A stretch of 64,000 nt of DNA. Origin: Verrucomicrobiales bacterium (GTDB lineage: Bacteria > Verrucomicrobiota > Verrucomicrobiia > Verrucomicrobiales > DEV007). Positions 1-8,931 of the stretch are shown here, in pieces; the first letter of the stretch is position 1; each line of letters begins with the position of its first letter. A program made the translations under genes and the position numbers. The DNA lies in contig JAHEJT010000003.1 of NCBI GenBank assembly GCA_024638765.1, positions 1-64,000 of the forward strand, read 5' to 3'. Under the pieces are notes generated by a model that made no database searches, was not told where the DNA came from, and saw only the letters and a list, made by a program, of their open reading frames with translations.

Positions 1-1
1 A

Positions 2-229
2 GAAATCGAGGGAGTCAAGATCTCCGGCACCAGCAAGAATTCACCCGCCGAAAAAGCAGGTCTCAAAGCCGGGGACATCATCGTGGAACTCGGCGGGAAG
101 AAGATCCTCAACATTTACGATTATTCCGCATTGCTCTCCGCGATCAAGATCGGCGAAGAAATCCCGATCGCCGTCCGGCGCAACGGCCAACGCATCGATC
201 TCGCGATCACCCCCGAGTCGAGGGAGTAG
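2..229 (+). CDS. C-terminal PDZ domain of a truncated protein, probably a secreted peptidase
   Basis: The reading frame is open from the window edge to TAG at 227-229, giving 75 residues of a protein that starts upstream. The fragment is one PDZ domain: a GVKISG strand, the AEKAGLKAGDIIVELGGKK carboxylate-binding and turn region, then NIYDYSALLSAIKIGEEIPI and a final RRNGQRIDLAITP strand. This form of PDZ is common at the C-terminus of M28-type zinc aminopeptidases and of tricorn-like or Do-like proteases. The catalytic part lies outside the window, so the peptidase assignment is an inference. Confidence 0.8.
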   Translation, partial: EIEGVKISGTSKNSPAEKAGLKAGDIIVELGGKKILNIYDYSALLSAIKIGEEIPIAVRRNGQRIDLAITPESRE

Positions 230-562
230 GTGCGAACGTGAGCGAGTAGCGCCGGCGCTAACTAATAAATCGCGCGCTCCAAGTAAATCATGCCCTCCGG
301 GGTACTCGCTCACGCTCGTACCTTCAACCCGCCGTGGATCCACCGTCGCTTCCAGCTATGGCGAGACAAGGCAGGCGGGCTCCTTATCGACCACGGACTT
401 GGAAAGGAGAACGAGCCTCCAGGCTCGTTCAGAACGAACCAGGAGGTTCGTGCTCCCTTCAACTCACTCCAGACCTTTGTCATCCCGAGCGGAGCGGCGG
501 GCGACTTCCCGGCTCCCGACTCGCCGACAAATCCTCAATCGAAAATCGGAAGTCGTAAATCT
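230..562. repeat. Convergent spacer with inverted repeats, no gene
   Basis: This 333-bp spacer separates two convergent genes. It holds an imperfect inverted repeat (229-249 against 302-322, built on GTGAGCGAGTA and TACTCGCTCAC), two small adjacent palindromes at about 409-455 (ACGAGCCTCCAGGCTCGT and ACGAACCAGGAGGTTCGT), and a diverged copy of the dispersed CATCCCGAGCG repeat near 481-510. The last 30 bases before 562 fall into 7-bp units (TCCTCAA, TCGAAAA, TCGGAAG, TCGTAAA). Open frames here are short and translate only repeats. Confidence 0.6.
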
Positions 563-1768
563 TTACCCCCCCTTCGCCTTCACATACTCCTGGTCCGGCG
601 CCGACAAGCGTTCCAGGGGCACGGTGAACCGGATCTTGTCTTGTGTCAGCAAGGTCACCCTTCCCAATCGCTTCTGTGCCGGATCCAGGATCATGGCCGC
701 TTCCAGCGCCAGGCCCCGGGCGTCCTTCCAGGAACGCAGCTCAAACACTTTCTCCTTAGGCGGCTCCGGCTTCTTCGGCGCGGGCGGCGGTTCGGGTGCC
801 GGCGGCCCGTCTTTCATCGCGACTTTCTTGTCTTCCGGTGCGGGCTCCGGCGTGGGCACGGGCGCCGGAGTTACCGCAGGCCTGGGCTTCGGCTCTTCCT
901 TCGGTTTTTCCGGGGCGAATTCCGCCAGCAACAGTTTGTCATCCGCCACCGTGCCGGTCATCAGCTTGATTTCGTCGAGCCAGCCCGCCCAATTGTTTGC
1001 GCCCCCGCCCTCTTCACTCGTGGGGCGCCCCGCAATCCAGATGCCCCGGAAGGCGCCGCGATCCGCTTCCGCCGCATCGAAATCACGCGGGGCCTCGGCT
1101 ACACCCGCCTGTCTTCCGTCCACGAACAGCGTCGCTTCGCCCCGCCCCGACCGGCCGCCATCATGCTTCCAGACCAAAGCAAAGTGCGTCCACCGGTGCG
1201 ACCCGACTTTGAGCGCGTCTCGCGCAAAGAGCTCGAAAGCCTTCGGCCTAACTCCTCCCGTGGAGAAAACCGCGGAAAGGACTTTGGCGTTTGCCTTGGG
1301 CTCCTGCACCCGCAGGCTCCAGCCCGCAAATCCTTTCCCCTCCACCGGTGAAAAACCGTGCGTGCCGGCGATGACATGCCCGAATGGATCCTCAATCTTC
1401 TCACCGGAATGCGAGAGCCAGCCAGATAAGGTCCAGGAATTCCCCGAGAGCCGGAATGGATTGTCTCCCCGGGTCGGGGCATTCACCCGCAATCGCAGAT
1501 CGATCCCCTGCGCGTTCGGCGAGCGTAAGCAACTCTCGCTGTCAATAGCGCGCGGCGGCACACGGGCTTCCGACTTGAAAACCCGCTTGTCATCGCGTGC
1601 CGACGACTCGGCATTCAAATGCAGCCGTGAGATCGTATCGTCGAAAAGCGCATCCGCCTCAAACTTCCAATGCGCCGCCAGCTCGGCACGCGCGCCTGGC
1701 CCATGCATGACGAGGGCAAAGCAGACCCCGGAAATCAATCTGATACCTCCTGCGCTCGTGGAATCCAT
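563..1768 (-). CDS. Secreted LamG-domain protein with C-terminal SHD1-like domain
   Basis: The protein has 401 residues. The chosen start gives an N-terminal signal segment (GGIRLISGVCFALVMHGPGARA) and is preceded by GAGAGAGGG; an upstream start at 1831 would add 21 residues unlike a signal peptide. Residues about 30-255 form a LamG/concanavalin-A-like jelly roll (AAHWKFEADALFDDTISRL at its start, SWTLSGWLSH, HFALVWKHDG, WAGWLDEIKLM). A proline-rich linker follows, then an SHD1-like module (FELRSWKDARGLALEA ... FTVPLERLSAPDQEYVK), which is frequent in planctomycete and verrucomicrobial surface proteins. It probably binds carbohydrate or protein outside the cytoplasm; the ligand is unknown. 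Confidence 0.75.
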   Translation of the reverse strand: MDSTSAGGIRLISGVCFALVMHGPGARAELAAHWKFEADALFDDTISRLHLNAESSARDDKRVFKSEARVPPRAIDSESCLRSPNAQGIDLRLRVNAPTRGDNPFRLSGNSWTLSGWLSHSGEKIEDPFGHVIAGTHGFSPVEGKGFAGWSLRVQEPKANAKVLSAVFSTGGVRPKAFELFARDALKVGSHRWTHFALVWKHDGGRSGRGEATLFVDGRQAGVAEAPRDFDAAEADRGAFRGIWIAGRPTSEEGGGANNWAGWLDEIKLMTGTVADDKLLLAEFAPEKPKEEPKPRPAVTPAPVPTPEPAPEDKKVAMKDGPPAPEPPPAPKKPEPPKEKVFELRSWKDARGLALEAAMILDPAQKRLGRVTLLTQDKIRFTVPLERLSAPDQEYVKAKGG

Positions 1769-1826
1769 CCCTCTCTCAACCTGAAACAATTTGCTCCCGA
1801 AATCGAGCCTTAAAAAGGCTTTCCCA

Positions 1827-1917
1827 AGCAATCAGTAACCAGTATTCAGTATTCAGACCGCCATGCGCGCCTGATTCCTGCCCCATCTTCAATCTTCAAT
1901 CTTGCATCTTCCATCGC
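1827..1917. repeat. Two 7-bp-phased arrays upstream of the 1925 gene
   Basis: Units in register are AGCAATC, AGTAACC, AGTATTC, AGTATTC (1827-1854) and CCATCTT, CAATCTT, CAATCTT, GCATCTT, CCATCGC (1883-1917). The second array ends 7 bases before the ATG at 1925, so no Shine-Dalgarno motif is visible there. Confidence 0.7.
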
Positions 1918-1924
1918 GTCACCC

Positions 1925-2449
1925 ATGAAACCAATCGTATCCTTCCTTGCCCTCTTCCTTCTCGCGACCGCGCTGATTGCCGCGGAGCCATTCACCATCA
2001 GCGGGCTCGCATTCAAACCGCCGGCCGCTTGGACCTCGAAAACCCCTTCCAGTTCCATGCGCGCGGCGGAACTGGAGATCAAGGCGAGTGAGGACGCCAA
2101 GCCTCTGGTCGCAGTCTTCTACTACTTTGGCGCGGGTCAAGGCGGCTCCACGGAAGCAAACATCGCCCGCTGGCTCGGCCAGTTCGAGGGCACGCCGGAG
2201 CAGGAATCGAAAGAACACGAGTTCGACGGAAAAACGGTGAAGGTCCTCCACGCCAAGGGCACTTATTTGGAGAGCATGGGCGGACCCTTCGCCGGCCCCA
2301 AGACGCCCCGGCCGGATTACGCCCTCCTCGGCGCCATCGTCCCCGGCAACGACGCCAACATCTTTATTAAGCTCACCGGCCCGCAGGAAGAGGTCGCCGC
2401 CATTAGAGAAAAATTCACCGCCCTCGTGACGAGCCCGTTCGCGAAATAA
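1925..2449 (+). CDS. Secreted protein of unknown function
   Basis: The protein has 174 residues with a clear signal peptide (MKPIVSFLALFLLATALIAA, cut probably after AA). The mature part begins EPFTISGLAFKPPAAW and has alternating strands (LVAVFYYFG, ADYALLGAIVPG-like, NIFIKLTGP) ending in a helix (EEVAAIREKFTALV). This resembles a small periplasmic alpha/beta fold in which a predicted effect of a value on membrane or stress is handled, but I cannot name a family. It stands alone between spacers rich in repeats. No catalytic motif is visible. Confidence 0.7.
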   Translation: MKPIVSFLALFLLATALIAAEPFTISGLAFKPPAAWTSKTPSSSMRAAELEIKASEDAKPLVAVFYYFGAGQGGSTEANIARWLGQFEGTPEQESKEHEFDGKTVKVLHAKGTYLESMGGPFAGPKTPRPDYALLGAIVPGNDANIFIKLTGPQEEVAAIREKFTALVTSPFAK

Positions 2450-2770
2450 TAATCAGCGGCGCTCTCTGCTATCCTGCTTTCTCTTTCTTGTCATCCCGAG
2501 CGAAGTCGAGGGATCTCTCTAAGCAAATTGCGGTTTCCCCTGGCCCCCGATCACCACCGCAGCCAGGAGATGCGCATCTGCCGGGGGCCTTTCGACGGTA
2601 GAACCTCCGAGGATAGAGACGGGCCATCGAAATCATAGCCCCTCCGATACCCGAGAAAGCACCTGTCAACTCCACGGGGATATGATAAGATCGGGCGCCT
2701 TTCACGGCAGAGGCGCCACCCCGCTTTCTGCCTCAGCAATACCAGCGCTCCTAATCGTTCACTCGAACCA
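2450..2770. other. Spacer with one dispersed repeat copy, no gene seen
   Basis: This 321-bp spacer carries one copy of the dispersed TCATCCCGAGCGAAGTCGAG repeat at 2490-2518. Nothing else recognisable was found. Two overlapping open frames on the minus strand have neither coding character nor start signals, and one of them simply translates the repeat as SLDFARDD. Confidence 0.5.
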
Positions 2771-3193
2771 ATGCGCAAATTCATCATCCGAAATTACCTG
2801 GGCGTGATCGGCCTGACTGTCGGCCTCATCGCGGTTGCCATCGCAATTTTCCAGAATGATCTCAGGCCGCCGGAACCCGAAGATAACCGCACGCTCACAG
2901 AAGTCGCGGGAGAGGCCACCAAGAAACTGATTCGCGAGAAAATCCTCAAGGAGGAACCCGAATCGCCGCCCGTCGCCGATCATGAGAAGCGGCATGATTT
3001 CATCGCGATCACGTATATGAGCCTCGGTTTTCTCGCCATGGTCTTCGGAATCACATCCTGGGTCCGCAAGGATCACATCCGCTTGTCCGGAGGAGCGGTC
3101 GCCGTGGGACTGGTTGCCGTCGGATGGGAATACGTCCTCGTGGGCCTGTGTATCGCCGTCATCGTCCTGGTCTTCGCGAACTTCTCCGCGTAA
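2771..3193 (+). CDS. Small integral membrane protein of unknown function
   Basis: The protein has 140 residues. A first membrane segment (YLGVIGLTVGLIAVAIAIF, about 9-27) is followed by a charged soluble stretch of about 45 residues (PPEPEDNRTLTEVAGEATKK ... ADHEKRHDF), then two further hydrophobic segments (AITYMSLGFLAMVFGITSW and a pair VAVGLVAVGW / VLVGLCIAVIVLVFANF). No conserved motif is recognised. The next gene begins 27 bases after the stop on the same strand, so the two may be cotranscribed. Confidence 0.65.
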   Translation: MRKFIIRNYLGVIGLTVGLIAVAIAIFQNDLRPPEPEDNRTLTEVAGEATKKLIREKILKEEPESPPVADHEKRHDFIAITYMSLGFLAMVFGITSWVRKDHIRLSGGAVAVGLVAVGWEYVLVGLCIAVIVLVFANFSA

Positions 3194-3220
3194 GCGAGAG
3201 CTTGAGCTGAAATCCAACCC

Positions 3221-3607
3221 ATGTTCACCACACCAAAACAGGTCCTCGACGCATGGCTGAAAGGCGTCAACGCGCACGATGTCGATTCCCTGCAAGCACT
3301 CTACGATCCAGCCGCGATTCTCCTGCCGACCTTTTCCAATAACCGCCCGGCGACGCCCGGGGAGATCCGGGAGTACTTCGTGAAGCTCGCGCAACATCCG
3401 GGACTCGCGATCACCCTTCACGAAAAAACGGTCAAGGAGCAACGCCTCTCGGACGCTATCCACATGATTACCGGCATTTACTGCTGGCAGTTCGAGATCG
3501 ACGGCGAATTACTGAGCTTCGAATCCAGGTTCAGCTTCACCCTCAACCTGGAAGATTCTCATCCTATCCTCCATCACCACTCTTCCCAGGTCCCGCGCAT
3601 GCTCTGA
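3221..3607 (+). CDS. NTF2-like/SnoaL-fold protein (CaMKII-association-domain type)
   Basis: The protein has 128 residues and the pattern of a cone-shaped NTF2-like fold: an N-terminal helix pair (KQVLDAWLKGVNAHDVDSLQALYDPAAILLP), a second helical part (TPGEIREYFVKLA), then a curved sheet ending in SHPILHHHSSQVPR. The final HHHSS..P signature is typical of the CaMKII-association-domain branch of the SnoaL/DUF4440 group. Members are often small-molecule-binding proteins or isomerase-like enzymes; no activity can be deduced here. It is likely in one transcript with the membrane protein before it. Confidence 0.75.
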   Translation: MFTTPKQVLDAWLKGVNAHDVDSLQALYDPAAILLPTFSNNRPATPGEIREYFVKLAQHPGLAITLHEKTVKEQRLSDAIHMITGIYCWQFEIDGELLSFESRFSFTLNLEDSHPILHHHSSQVPRML

Positions 3608-3647
3608 CCTGTCTCCTTCCCGGAGTCCGGCAGGATCCGTCCGCCCG

Positions 3648-3683
3648 TAGTATATACTATAGTTTAAACTATAGTATATACTA
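3648..3683. promoter_or_regulatory. Triple 12-bp palindrome (36-bp perfect inverted repeat)
   Basis: The 36 bases consist of three consecutive perfect 12-bp palindromes, TAGTATATACTA, TAGTTTAAACTA and TAGTATATACTA, which together form one perfect palindrome. Only 6 of 36 bases are G or C in an otherwise GC-rich region. The regular TAGT-N4-ACTA form, repeated every 12 bp, looks like a cluster of binding sites for a dimeric regulator, but the position between two convergent genes is not that of an ordinary operator. Confidence 0.55.
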
Positions 3684-3827
3684 TCGCCGTCAACGTTACT
3701 CAAGGGCACGGCTGCCCCGGGTCGCCCTGGCTCCGGGGCCGGCTTCATCAATCAATAATCGCCAATCAGCGGGATTGAATGACGAGTAATGATTTTTGAA
3801 GGCCGAAGTTCAGAATTTCGTCCCTCC

Positions 3828-3904
3828 ACAATCAGCAATCAAGAATCAAGAATCAGCAGCAAACAATCAGTAACCAGCCACTACTCACTACTTACCAGCA
3901 CCTA
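3828..3904. repeat. 7-bp-phased array reaching the stop codon of the metalloprotease gene
   Basis: Eleven units stay in 7-bp register: ACAATCA, GCAATCA, AGAATCA, AGAATCA, GCAGCAA, ACAATCA, GTAACCA, GCCACTA, CTCACTA, CTTACCA, GCACCTA. The last unit overlaps the TAG (minus strand) that ends the gene at 3902. A further short array with the same period lies at 3747-3774. Confidence 0.75.
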
Positions 3905-6532
3905 CTTCCTCGCCTCCATCGCCCGCTTCACACGGTGCGTCAGGTAAAGCGCGTGCGCTTTCGTCTCCGTGTCGCCCGATTGCCTGGTCAGCTTCTCGAA
4001 ATCCTTATCGATCTCCACAAGGCGCAACAAGGCCAGCGACTTGGCGGTGGACGGATATTTCGATGAGTCTTCCAATCCCGCGATCGCAATCAATCGTTCC
4101 ACGTAATGATTCTGCAACTGGCGGCGGAAACTGTTGATCTTTCCGCCTTTATCGCCTCGCATGATGGATCCGGTCAGATCCCCCATCACCTCCGCCATCG
4201 AGTAATCGTTCCCGTAAAGCGCCGAGTCTTCTATCCGCGTGAGGACATTCACGTGAAGCAAATGATTGAGCACGTTGCGCTGCATCTCGAGCACACGCGC
4301 GTGCACGCGCGGATCTTCGTTCGCCTCAAAGAAATCGAATCCCCGGCGTTGCTGCTGCAAGTGCCGAATCAATTTGGCGTCCGTCTGGAATGCGGACGGA
4401 GAAAAGAGACAGCGGTCGAGCGCAGCCATGGCGCGCTTCTGTTTCGCCTTCGGCACCGCGGTAAACGGGGCGCCGCCGCCCTTTTGACCGGCGAAAGCCC
4501 GGTCCACGTAAACTCCCCCGATGTAGCGGGACATGGCTGTGACCGCGTCATCGTAATTGCCGGTGAGAATCAAGTAGGCGTCCCGCACCCCGTGATAGCT
4601 CTTCCCTTCTTCCCCGGCTTTCTCGAGGAGATCACCCATCATCTCATTCACCAGGGCGCAGCGTTCCTCGGCATACACGACCGCATCCGAAGACATATCG
4701 CCGATCATGACCCGGGGATCGATCCCCCTCCCCGCAGAGCGCATGTCGTCGGCGTCATTGCCGAACGCCAGGGCCGGCTCCGCAGAGCGCGACAGAATCT
4801 TTTCCAACCGCGCCGCTTCCTCCTTAATGCTCTTCACGGGGGCCGAATACCCGAACTCGATGGCCCAGTGATCGTAGGGCCCGGGCCGGAACTGGTAATA
4901 CTGCCCCTGCTTCTTCCCGCTGGGCGCGAAATTGAGCATCGGGTAATCCATCACCGATCCCGTCAGCCCCTCTTTCTCGGTGACGCTCCGATCGTGAATC
5001 GCCTCCGGCCCATGCAACTGGCTGGCTTTCATGTTGTGCATCAAGCCCAGGGTGTGACCGATTTCGTGCAGCACCAGGTAATGCAGGGATTCCTTCATCA
5101 AGGTGTCCACCTTCACTTTGCCGCCGCCCCTTGCTTTCAGAGCGTAAGCGCCGAAGAGAGTGTTCTGCTGCAGGCCAAATCCCAACCGGCAGGCTGTCCG
5201 GCCATCACTGCGCCCTTCCGCTTCGCCTTCGATGGATCGATTGAATGCCGCGGTCGCGAAGAGCTTGCTGTATCGAAGGCGGTTGGTCACAAACACATAC
5301 TCCAGCATGATGTCCGCCCCCAGGATCTGGCCGGTCCGCGGATTCACAAAGCTGGGTCCATACCCGCCGAACGGCGGTGAAGGCGACGACGTCCACCGCA
5401 GGACATTGTACCGGATATCATCCGCGTCCCACTTCGCATCATCGGGCTGCATCTTGATGACAACGGCATTCTTAAATCCCGCGGTCTCAAAAGCTTCGTT
5501 CCACAAAAGCCCCGCTTCCCGGATGGTGTCACGCAATTCGCGCGGCGTGGTGTTCTCGATCCACCACACGATTGGATCCTCGGGCTCCGACAATTCCGCG
5601 TCGGGATTCTTCTTTACCAGGTGCCATCGCTCGATGACGTCCCGGTAAGGCGTCGGGCTTGCCGAGGTCAAATCGGTGACTCTTTGCGTAAAGTATCCTA
5701 CGCGCGGATCGTCATAGCGGGGCTTGTACCCGTTGCGCGGCATCTGGATCAGCGTGTGCTGTAATTCAATGCTCACATAGCGAGGATCGGTGATTTCCGG
5801 CATGTCTCCCTTCTTGGGATCGGGGTTGTCGTAAACATACTCGACCACGAACACGGAGTTCTCGGGGTAATTGCGCAACTCCCGGAACTTGGTTTTCTCC
5901 TTGTTCAAGGTCCCCAGCGTAAATCGATCTCCCTTCTTATCGTCGTCGGGCCTCTTTGACGGGCTGACCTTATGAAAAGCCTCCGTCAGAAAAACTTTGC
6001 CCGCGTCGATGAGGACGATGCCTCGTTTCTCGTCCTCCGCCAGGATCGGTTGGGACGCCAGCACCGCCCGGGTGATGTTCGCCTGGGAGGCCCGCTTCAG
6101 GGGGCTTTTCTTATCGAAATAGAACGCCGTGTTCTCCGCGGCGAATTCGATGCGCTCGTAATTTCGGGCGATCGTGAACACCCGGGTGTCGTGGAAATTA
6201 CCGCGAAAATGACCCAGGGCCGGAATTCCGTCGCGGGTGTGCGTGAAATATATGTATTCCTTATCCAGCTGGTTCTTCCGGATCGCCAGGTAAGCGGTGC
6301 CTTTCTTGCGGTCCCGGTAAAGCGTGAAGAGCCCGTCGATCTTATCGGCATCCTTCGTCAGCTCCGCGACGGTCTTTTTCTTTACTTCTTCCTTATCCGC
6401 GTCCGCGCCGGACTCGCCGGCTTTTTTCGCGGGTTTTTCTTTTTCCTCGGCGGGAATTTGCGCCGGCGGCAGCACGCCCCAGGCGAGCGCCGCGAGGAGA
6501 AGGACGGAAAAATGAATGGGCTTGAGTTTCAT
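3902..6532 (-). CDS. Secreted zinc-dependent metalloprotease (DUF5117/DUF4953-type, met-zincin)
   Basis: The protein has 876 residues, with a signal peptide (KPIHFSVLLLAALAWGVLPP) and then a Lys/Glu-rich stretch. The N-terminal half carries the DUF5117-like region (DGLFTLYRDRKKGTAYLAIR). The catalytic site is HEIGHTLGLMHN at residues 489-500, matching HExxHxxGxxH of metzincins with three zinc-binding His and the catalytic Glu, followed by the SVMDYPMLNFAP Met-turn. The size fits the family of large bacterial zinc-dependent proteases found mainly in Bacteroidota and the PVC group. It should act in the periplasm or outside the cell; the substrate is unknown. The C-terminal third (about 600-876) is helical. 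Confidence 0.9.
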   Translation of the reverse strand: MKLKPIHFSVLLLAALAWGVLPPAQIPAEEKEKPAKKAGESGADADKEEVKKKTVAELTKDADKIDGLFTLYRDRKKGTAYLAIRKNQLDKEYIYFTHTRDGIPALGHFRGNFHDTRVFTIARNYERIEFAAENTAFYFDKKSPLKRASQANITRAVLASQPILAEDEKRGIVLIDAGKVFLTEAFHKVSPSKRPDDDKKGDRFTLGTLNKEKTKFRELRNYPENSVFVVEYVYDNPDPKKGDMPEITDPRYVSIELQHTLIQMPRNGYKPRYDDPRVGYFTQRVTDLTSASPTPYRDVIERWHLVKKNPDAELSEPEDPIVWWIENTTPRELRDTIREAGLLWNEAFETAGFKNAVVIKMQPDDAKWDADDIRYNVLRWTSSPSPPFGGYGPSFVNPRTGQILGADIMLEYVFVTNRLRYSKLFATAAFNRSIEGEAEGRSDGRTACRLGFGLQQNTLFGAYALKARGGGKVKVDTLMKESLHYLVLHEIGHTLGLMHNMKASQLHGPEAIHDRSVTEKEGLTGSVMDYPMLNFAPSGKKQGQYYQFRPGPYDHWAIEFGYSAPVKSIKEEAARLEKILSRSAEPALAFGNDADDMRSAGRGIDPRVMIGDMSSDAVVYAEERCALVNEMMGDLLEKAGEEGKSYHGVRDAYLILTGNYDDAVTAMSRYIGGVYVDRAFAGQKGGGAPFTAVPKAKQKRAMAALDRCLFSPSAFQTDAKLIRHLQQQRRGFDFFEANEDPRVHARVLEMQRNVLNHLLHVNVLTRIEDSALYGNDYSMAEVMGDLTGSIMRGDKGGKINSFRRQLQNHYVERLIAIAGLEDSSKYPSTAKSLALLRLVEIDKDFEKLTRQSGDTETKAHALYLTHRVKRAMEARK

Positions 6533-6719
6533 GGGGATTGATTGGTTGTGGAGCGGAGCGAAATCCCGACTGGTCGGGAAAGTCGGGGGAAAGTTGGTAA
6601 CGATACCATACCCGCCCCCGGAAATCGAGGCCCTGTTTCGGGCCTCCGGAGGGGGGCGGCATGACGTCCGACTGGGACTCAGGCGGTCGGAATACTAATA
6701 TCAGGGTCCAGCGTCACGC

Positions 6720-6795
6720 TGGTGGAGCTAAGCGGATTCGAACCGCTGACCTTCTCATTGCGAACGAGACGCTCTACCAACTGAGCTATAGCCCC
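6720..6795 (-). tRNA. tRNA-Ala, anticodon CGC
   Basis: The minus strand folds as a complete cloverleaf. The acceptor GGGGCTA pairs with TAGCTCC, the D arm reads GCTCAGTTGGTAGAGC, the anticodon stem is TCTCG/TGAGA with loop TTCGCAA, and the T arm contains GGTTCGAATCC. The 3' CCA is encoded (bases 6722-6720). Anticodon CGC reads GCG. The acceptor stem has the single G-U wobble usual in alanine tRNAs, here at the third pair (G3-U70). Confidence 0.95.
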
Positions 6796-6830
6796 TTTAC
6801 TCTCTGTCCGGCGTGCGCGAGAACAGTGCA

Positions 6831-6858
6831 TCTATAGCCCATTTGCCGTCCCCTGCAA
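6831..6858 (-). promoter_or_regulatory. Probable sigma-70 promoter of the tRNA-Ala gene
   Basis: On the minus strand a -35 box TTGCAG (6858-6853) and a -10 box TATAGA (6836-6831) are separated by 16 bases. Transcription would start near 6824 and give a leader of about 29 bases. The prediction is by eye. Confidence 0.5.
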
Positions 6859-7201
6859 GGGCAAATCGGGCGGCGGCAAAGTCCGTGTTGCCCTGAATCG
6901 CGCCCCCTGCTAAAACGTCCAACCCACCGAAATCCCGAAAGAACCCGGACCGAAACCCCGTTCATTGGAAACCCCAGAGCCATCCCCGATTTCTAATTTC
7001 TAATTTCTAATTTCCAATTTCCAATTTCCAATTACTGACACCTGACACCTGCCCACACCCGACGCTTCCGCGACCCCGGGCAATTCAACATTACTCATAA
7101 CCGACTACGAGCATCCAGCATCCTGACCCAAAATAAATCCTTTGCGGCCCTCTGCGCTTCTCTGCGTCTCTGCGTTTAGTCTCTCTCAATATCCAGTACC
7201 C
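6859..7201. repeat. Spacer made largely of 7-bp-phased units plus a dispersed repeat
   Basis: From 6988 to about 7057 the sequence runs in register as GATTTCT, AATTTCT (twice), AATTTCC (three times), AATTACT, GACACCT (twice), GCCCACA. A looser array with the same period continues to about 7130. From 7139 to 7198 lies a dispersed repeat (CCTTTGCGGCCC ... CTCTGCGTTTAGTCTCTCTC), a second copy of which is at 12036-12095. No gene was seen; the sulfatase start follows at 7202. Confidence 0.7.
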
Positions 7202-8776
7202 ATGAAAACCACCGCCCTCCTCCTCACCCTCCTTTCATCCCTCCTCCTTCCTCCTTCGTCCTTCTCAGCATCGCCCCCCAACATCGTCTTCATCTTCACC
7301 GACGATCACTGCCAGCAGGCGCTCAGTGCCTATGACGACAGTCGCATCGTCACGCCGCACATGGATCGCATCGCCACGGAGGGCATGCGCTTCGACCGTT
7401 GTTACGTCACCAACTCCATCTGCGGTCCCAGTCGCGCCGTCATCCAGACCGGCAAACATTCCCACCTCAACGGGTTCATTCGCAATGGCAACACTTTTAA
7501 CGGCGACCAGCAGACTTTCCCCAAGCTCCTGCAGAAAGCCGGATACCAAACCGCGGTCGTCGGCAAATGGCATCTCAAGTCCACCCCGCAGGGATACGAT
7601 TACTACGACGTCCTCGTCGGCCAGGGCCCCTATTACAACCCACCCATGATCACGGCGGATGCGGACGGTAATCCCCAGACACTCCCGCACACCGGCTATA
7701 CCACCGACATCATCGGCGACAAAACACTCGACTGGCTGGAGAACCGGCGCGACCCGGGCAAACCCTTCATGCTGATGTTCCAGCACAAGGCCCCGCACCG
7801 CAACTGGCAGCCGGGACCCGATTACCTCACCTGGCTCGATGACGTCGAGATCGCCGAACCCGAAACCCTCTGGGACGATTACTCCGGCCGCGAATCCCCC
7901 GCCCGCAACCAGGCCATGACCATCGAGACCCACATGAATGAGAGCGATCTAAAGCTGAAAGCACCCGGCAACCTCACGCCCGGACAACGCGCCGCCTGGG
8001 ACGCCGCTTACGATCCCAAGAACGAAGCTTTCCTCAAGGCCAATCTCACGGGGAAAGCGCTCGTGAAATGGAAATACCAGCGCTACGTCAAAGATTACCT
8101 GCGCTGCGTCAAATCCGTGGACGACAACATCGGCCGCGTCCTTAAGTACCTCGACGACAACGGCCTCACCGAAAACACCGTGGTCATGTATTCATCCGAC
8201 CAGGGCTGGTATCTCGGCGAGCACGGCTGGTTCGACAAACGCTGGATGTACGAGGAATCCATGGTGACGCCTCTTCTCGTCCGCTGGCCCGGCGTGGTCA
8301 ATGCCGGGTCCGTCAACGACGACATCGTCTCCAATCTCGATTTTGCCGAGACCTTCCTCGGAATCGCCGGCGTCAAGGTCCCCAAAGACATGCAGGGCCG
8401 CAGCCTGGTGCCGCTGCTCAAGGGCAAGACTCCCAAGAACTGGCGCACGTCGTTTTACTATCATTATTACGAGTTCCCCGGGGCCCACAGCGTCAACCGT
8501 CATTTCGGCGTCACCACCGGGAAACACAAGCTGATCCGTTATTACGGACCCGACCACGGCGGCGGCGAGATCGATACCTGGGAGCTTTTCGATCTCGATA
8601 AGGATCCCAATGAATTGAAGAGCGAATACCGGAACCCGGAATACTCCCAGATCCGCAAGACACTCGAAACCGAGCTCGCCCGCCTCCGCAAAGAATTCCA
8701 GGTCCCCGAGGTCGATCCCGTCCCGCCGCCGAAAGAGAAGAGAAGAGGCAACAAGAAACAAACCCCCGTAAAGTAG
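7202..8776 (+). CDS. Secreted type I sulfatase (formylglycine-dependent)
   Basis: The protein has 524 residues. The start was chosen at [20 protein letters not shown], a signal peptide, rather than 60 bases upstream where the frame runs through a dispersed repeat. It opens with the metal-binding [12 protein letters not shown] and has the sulfatase signature [13 protein letters not shown]; Cys74 is the predicted formylglycine residue (C-x-P-S-R). GKWHLKS and a C-terminal GEHGWFDKR complete the alkaline-phosphatase-like fold. It probably removes sulfate from a polysaccharide or glycan in the periplasm. Maturation needs a sulfatase-modifying enzyme; the SUMF1-like protein at 15387 lacks the cysteines for that job. 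Confidence 0.92.
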   Translation: MKTTALLLTLLSSLLLPPSSFSASPPNIVFIFTDDHCQQALSAYDDSRIVTPHMDRIATEGMRFDRCYVTNSICGPSRAVIQTGKHSHLNGFIRNGNTFNGDQQTFPKLLQKAGYQTAVVGKWHLKSTPQGYDYYDVLVGQGPYYNPPMITADADGNPQTLPHTGYTTDIIGDKTLDWLENRRDPGKPFMLMFQHKAPHRNWQPGPDYLTWLDDVEIAEPETLWDDYSGRESPARNQAMTIETHMNESDLKLKAPGNLTPGQRAAWDAAYDPKNEAFLKANLTGKALVKWKYQRYVKDYLRCVKSVDDNIGRVLKYLDDNGLTENTVVMYSSDQGWYLGEHGWFDKRWMYEESMVTPLLVRWPGVVNAGSVNDDIVSNLDFAETFLGIAGVKVPKDMQGRSLVPLLKGKTPKNWRTSFYYHYYEFPGAHSVNRHFGVTTGKHKLIRYYGPDHGGGEIDTWELFDLDKDPNELKSEYRNPEYSQIRKTLETELARLRKEFQVPEVDPVPPPKEKRRGNKKQTPVK

Positions 8777-8931
8777 GACAGGCTTCCAGCCTGTCTTCGA
8801 AATAGTGACACAGGCGTCCCGCCTGTGATCCGGATTCCAAGCACAGGCGGCTGCTATTGCACGAAGTGCATCCACTTGGCGAAGCCTAACTGCAGAGCCC
8901 GCCGATGGCGGGATAAACGTCTGTGTCACTA
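8777..8931. repeat. Dispersed palindromic repeat (REP-like family, copy 1)
   Basis: The spacer after the sulfatase begins with the palindromic module GACAGGCTTCCAGCCTGTC and ends with CTGCAGAGCCCGCCGATGG...GGGATAAACG (8890-8919). The same order of modules recurs at 18083-18232, and partly at 15055-15170 and 62162-62258. It separates two convergent genes and could fold into several hairpins that stop transcription. Confidence 0.65.

Noticed and set aside
2469-2787. Two small minus-strand frames in the spacer
   Set aside because: One translates the dispersed repeat (SLDFARDD) and the other has no start signal or motif.
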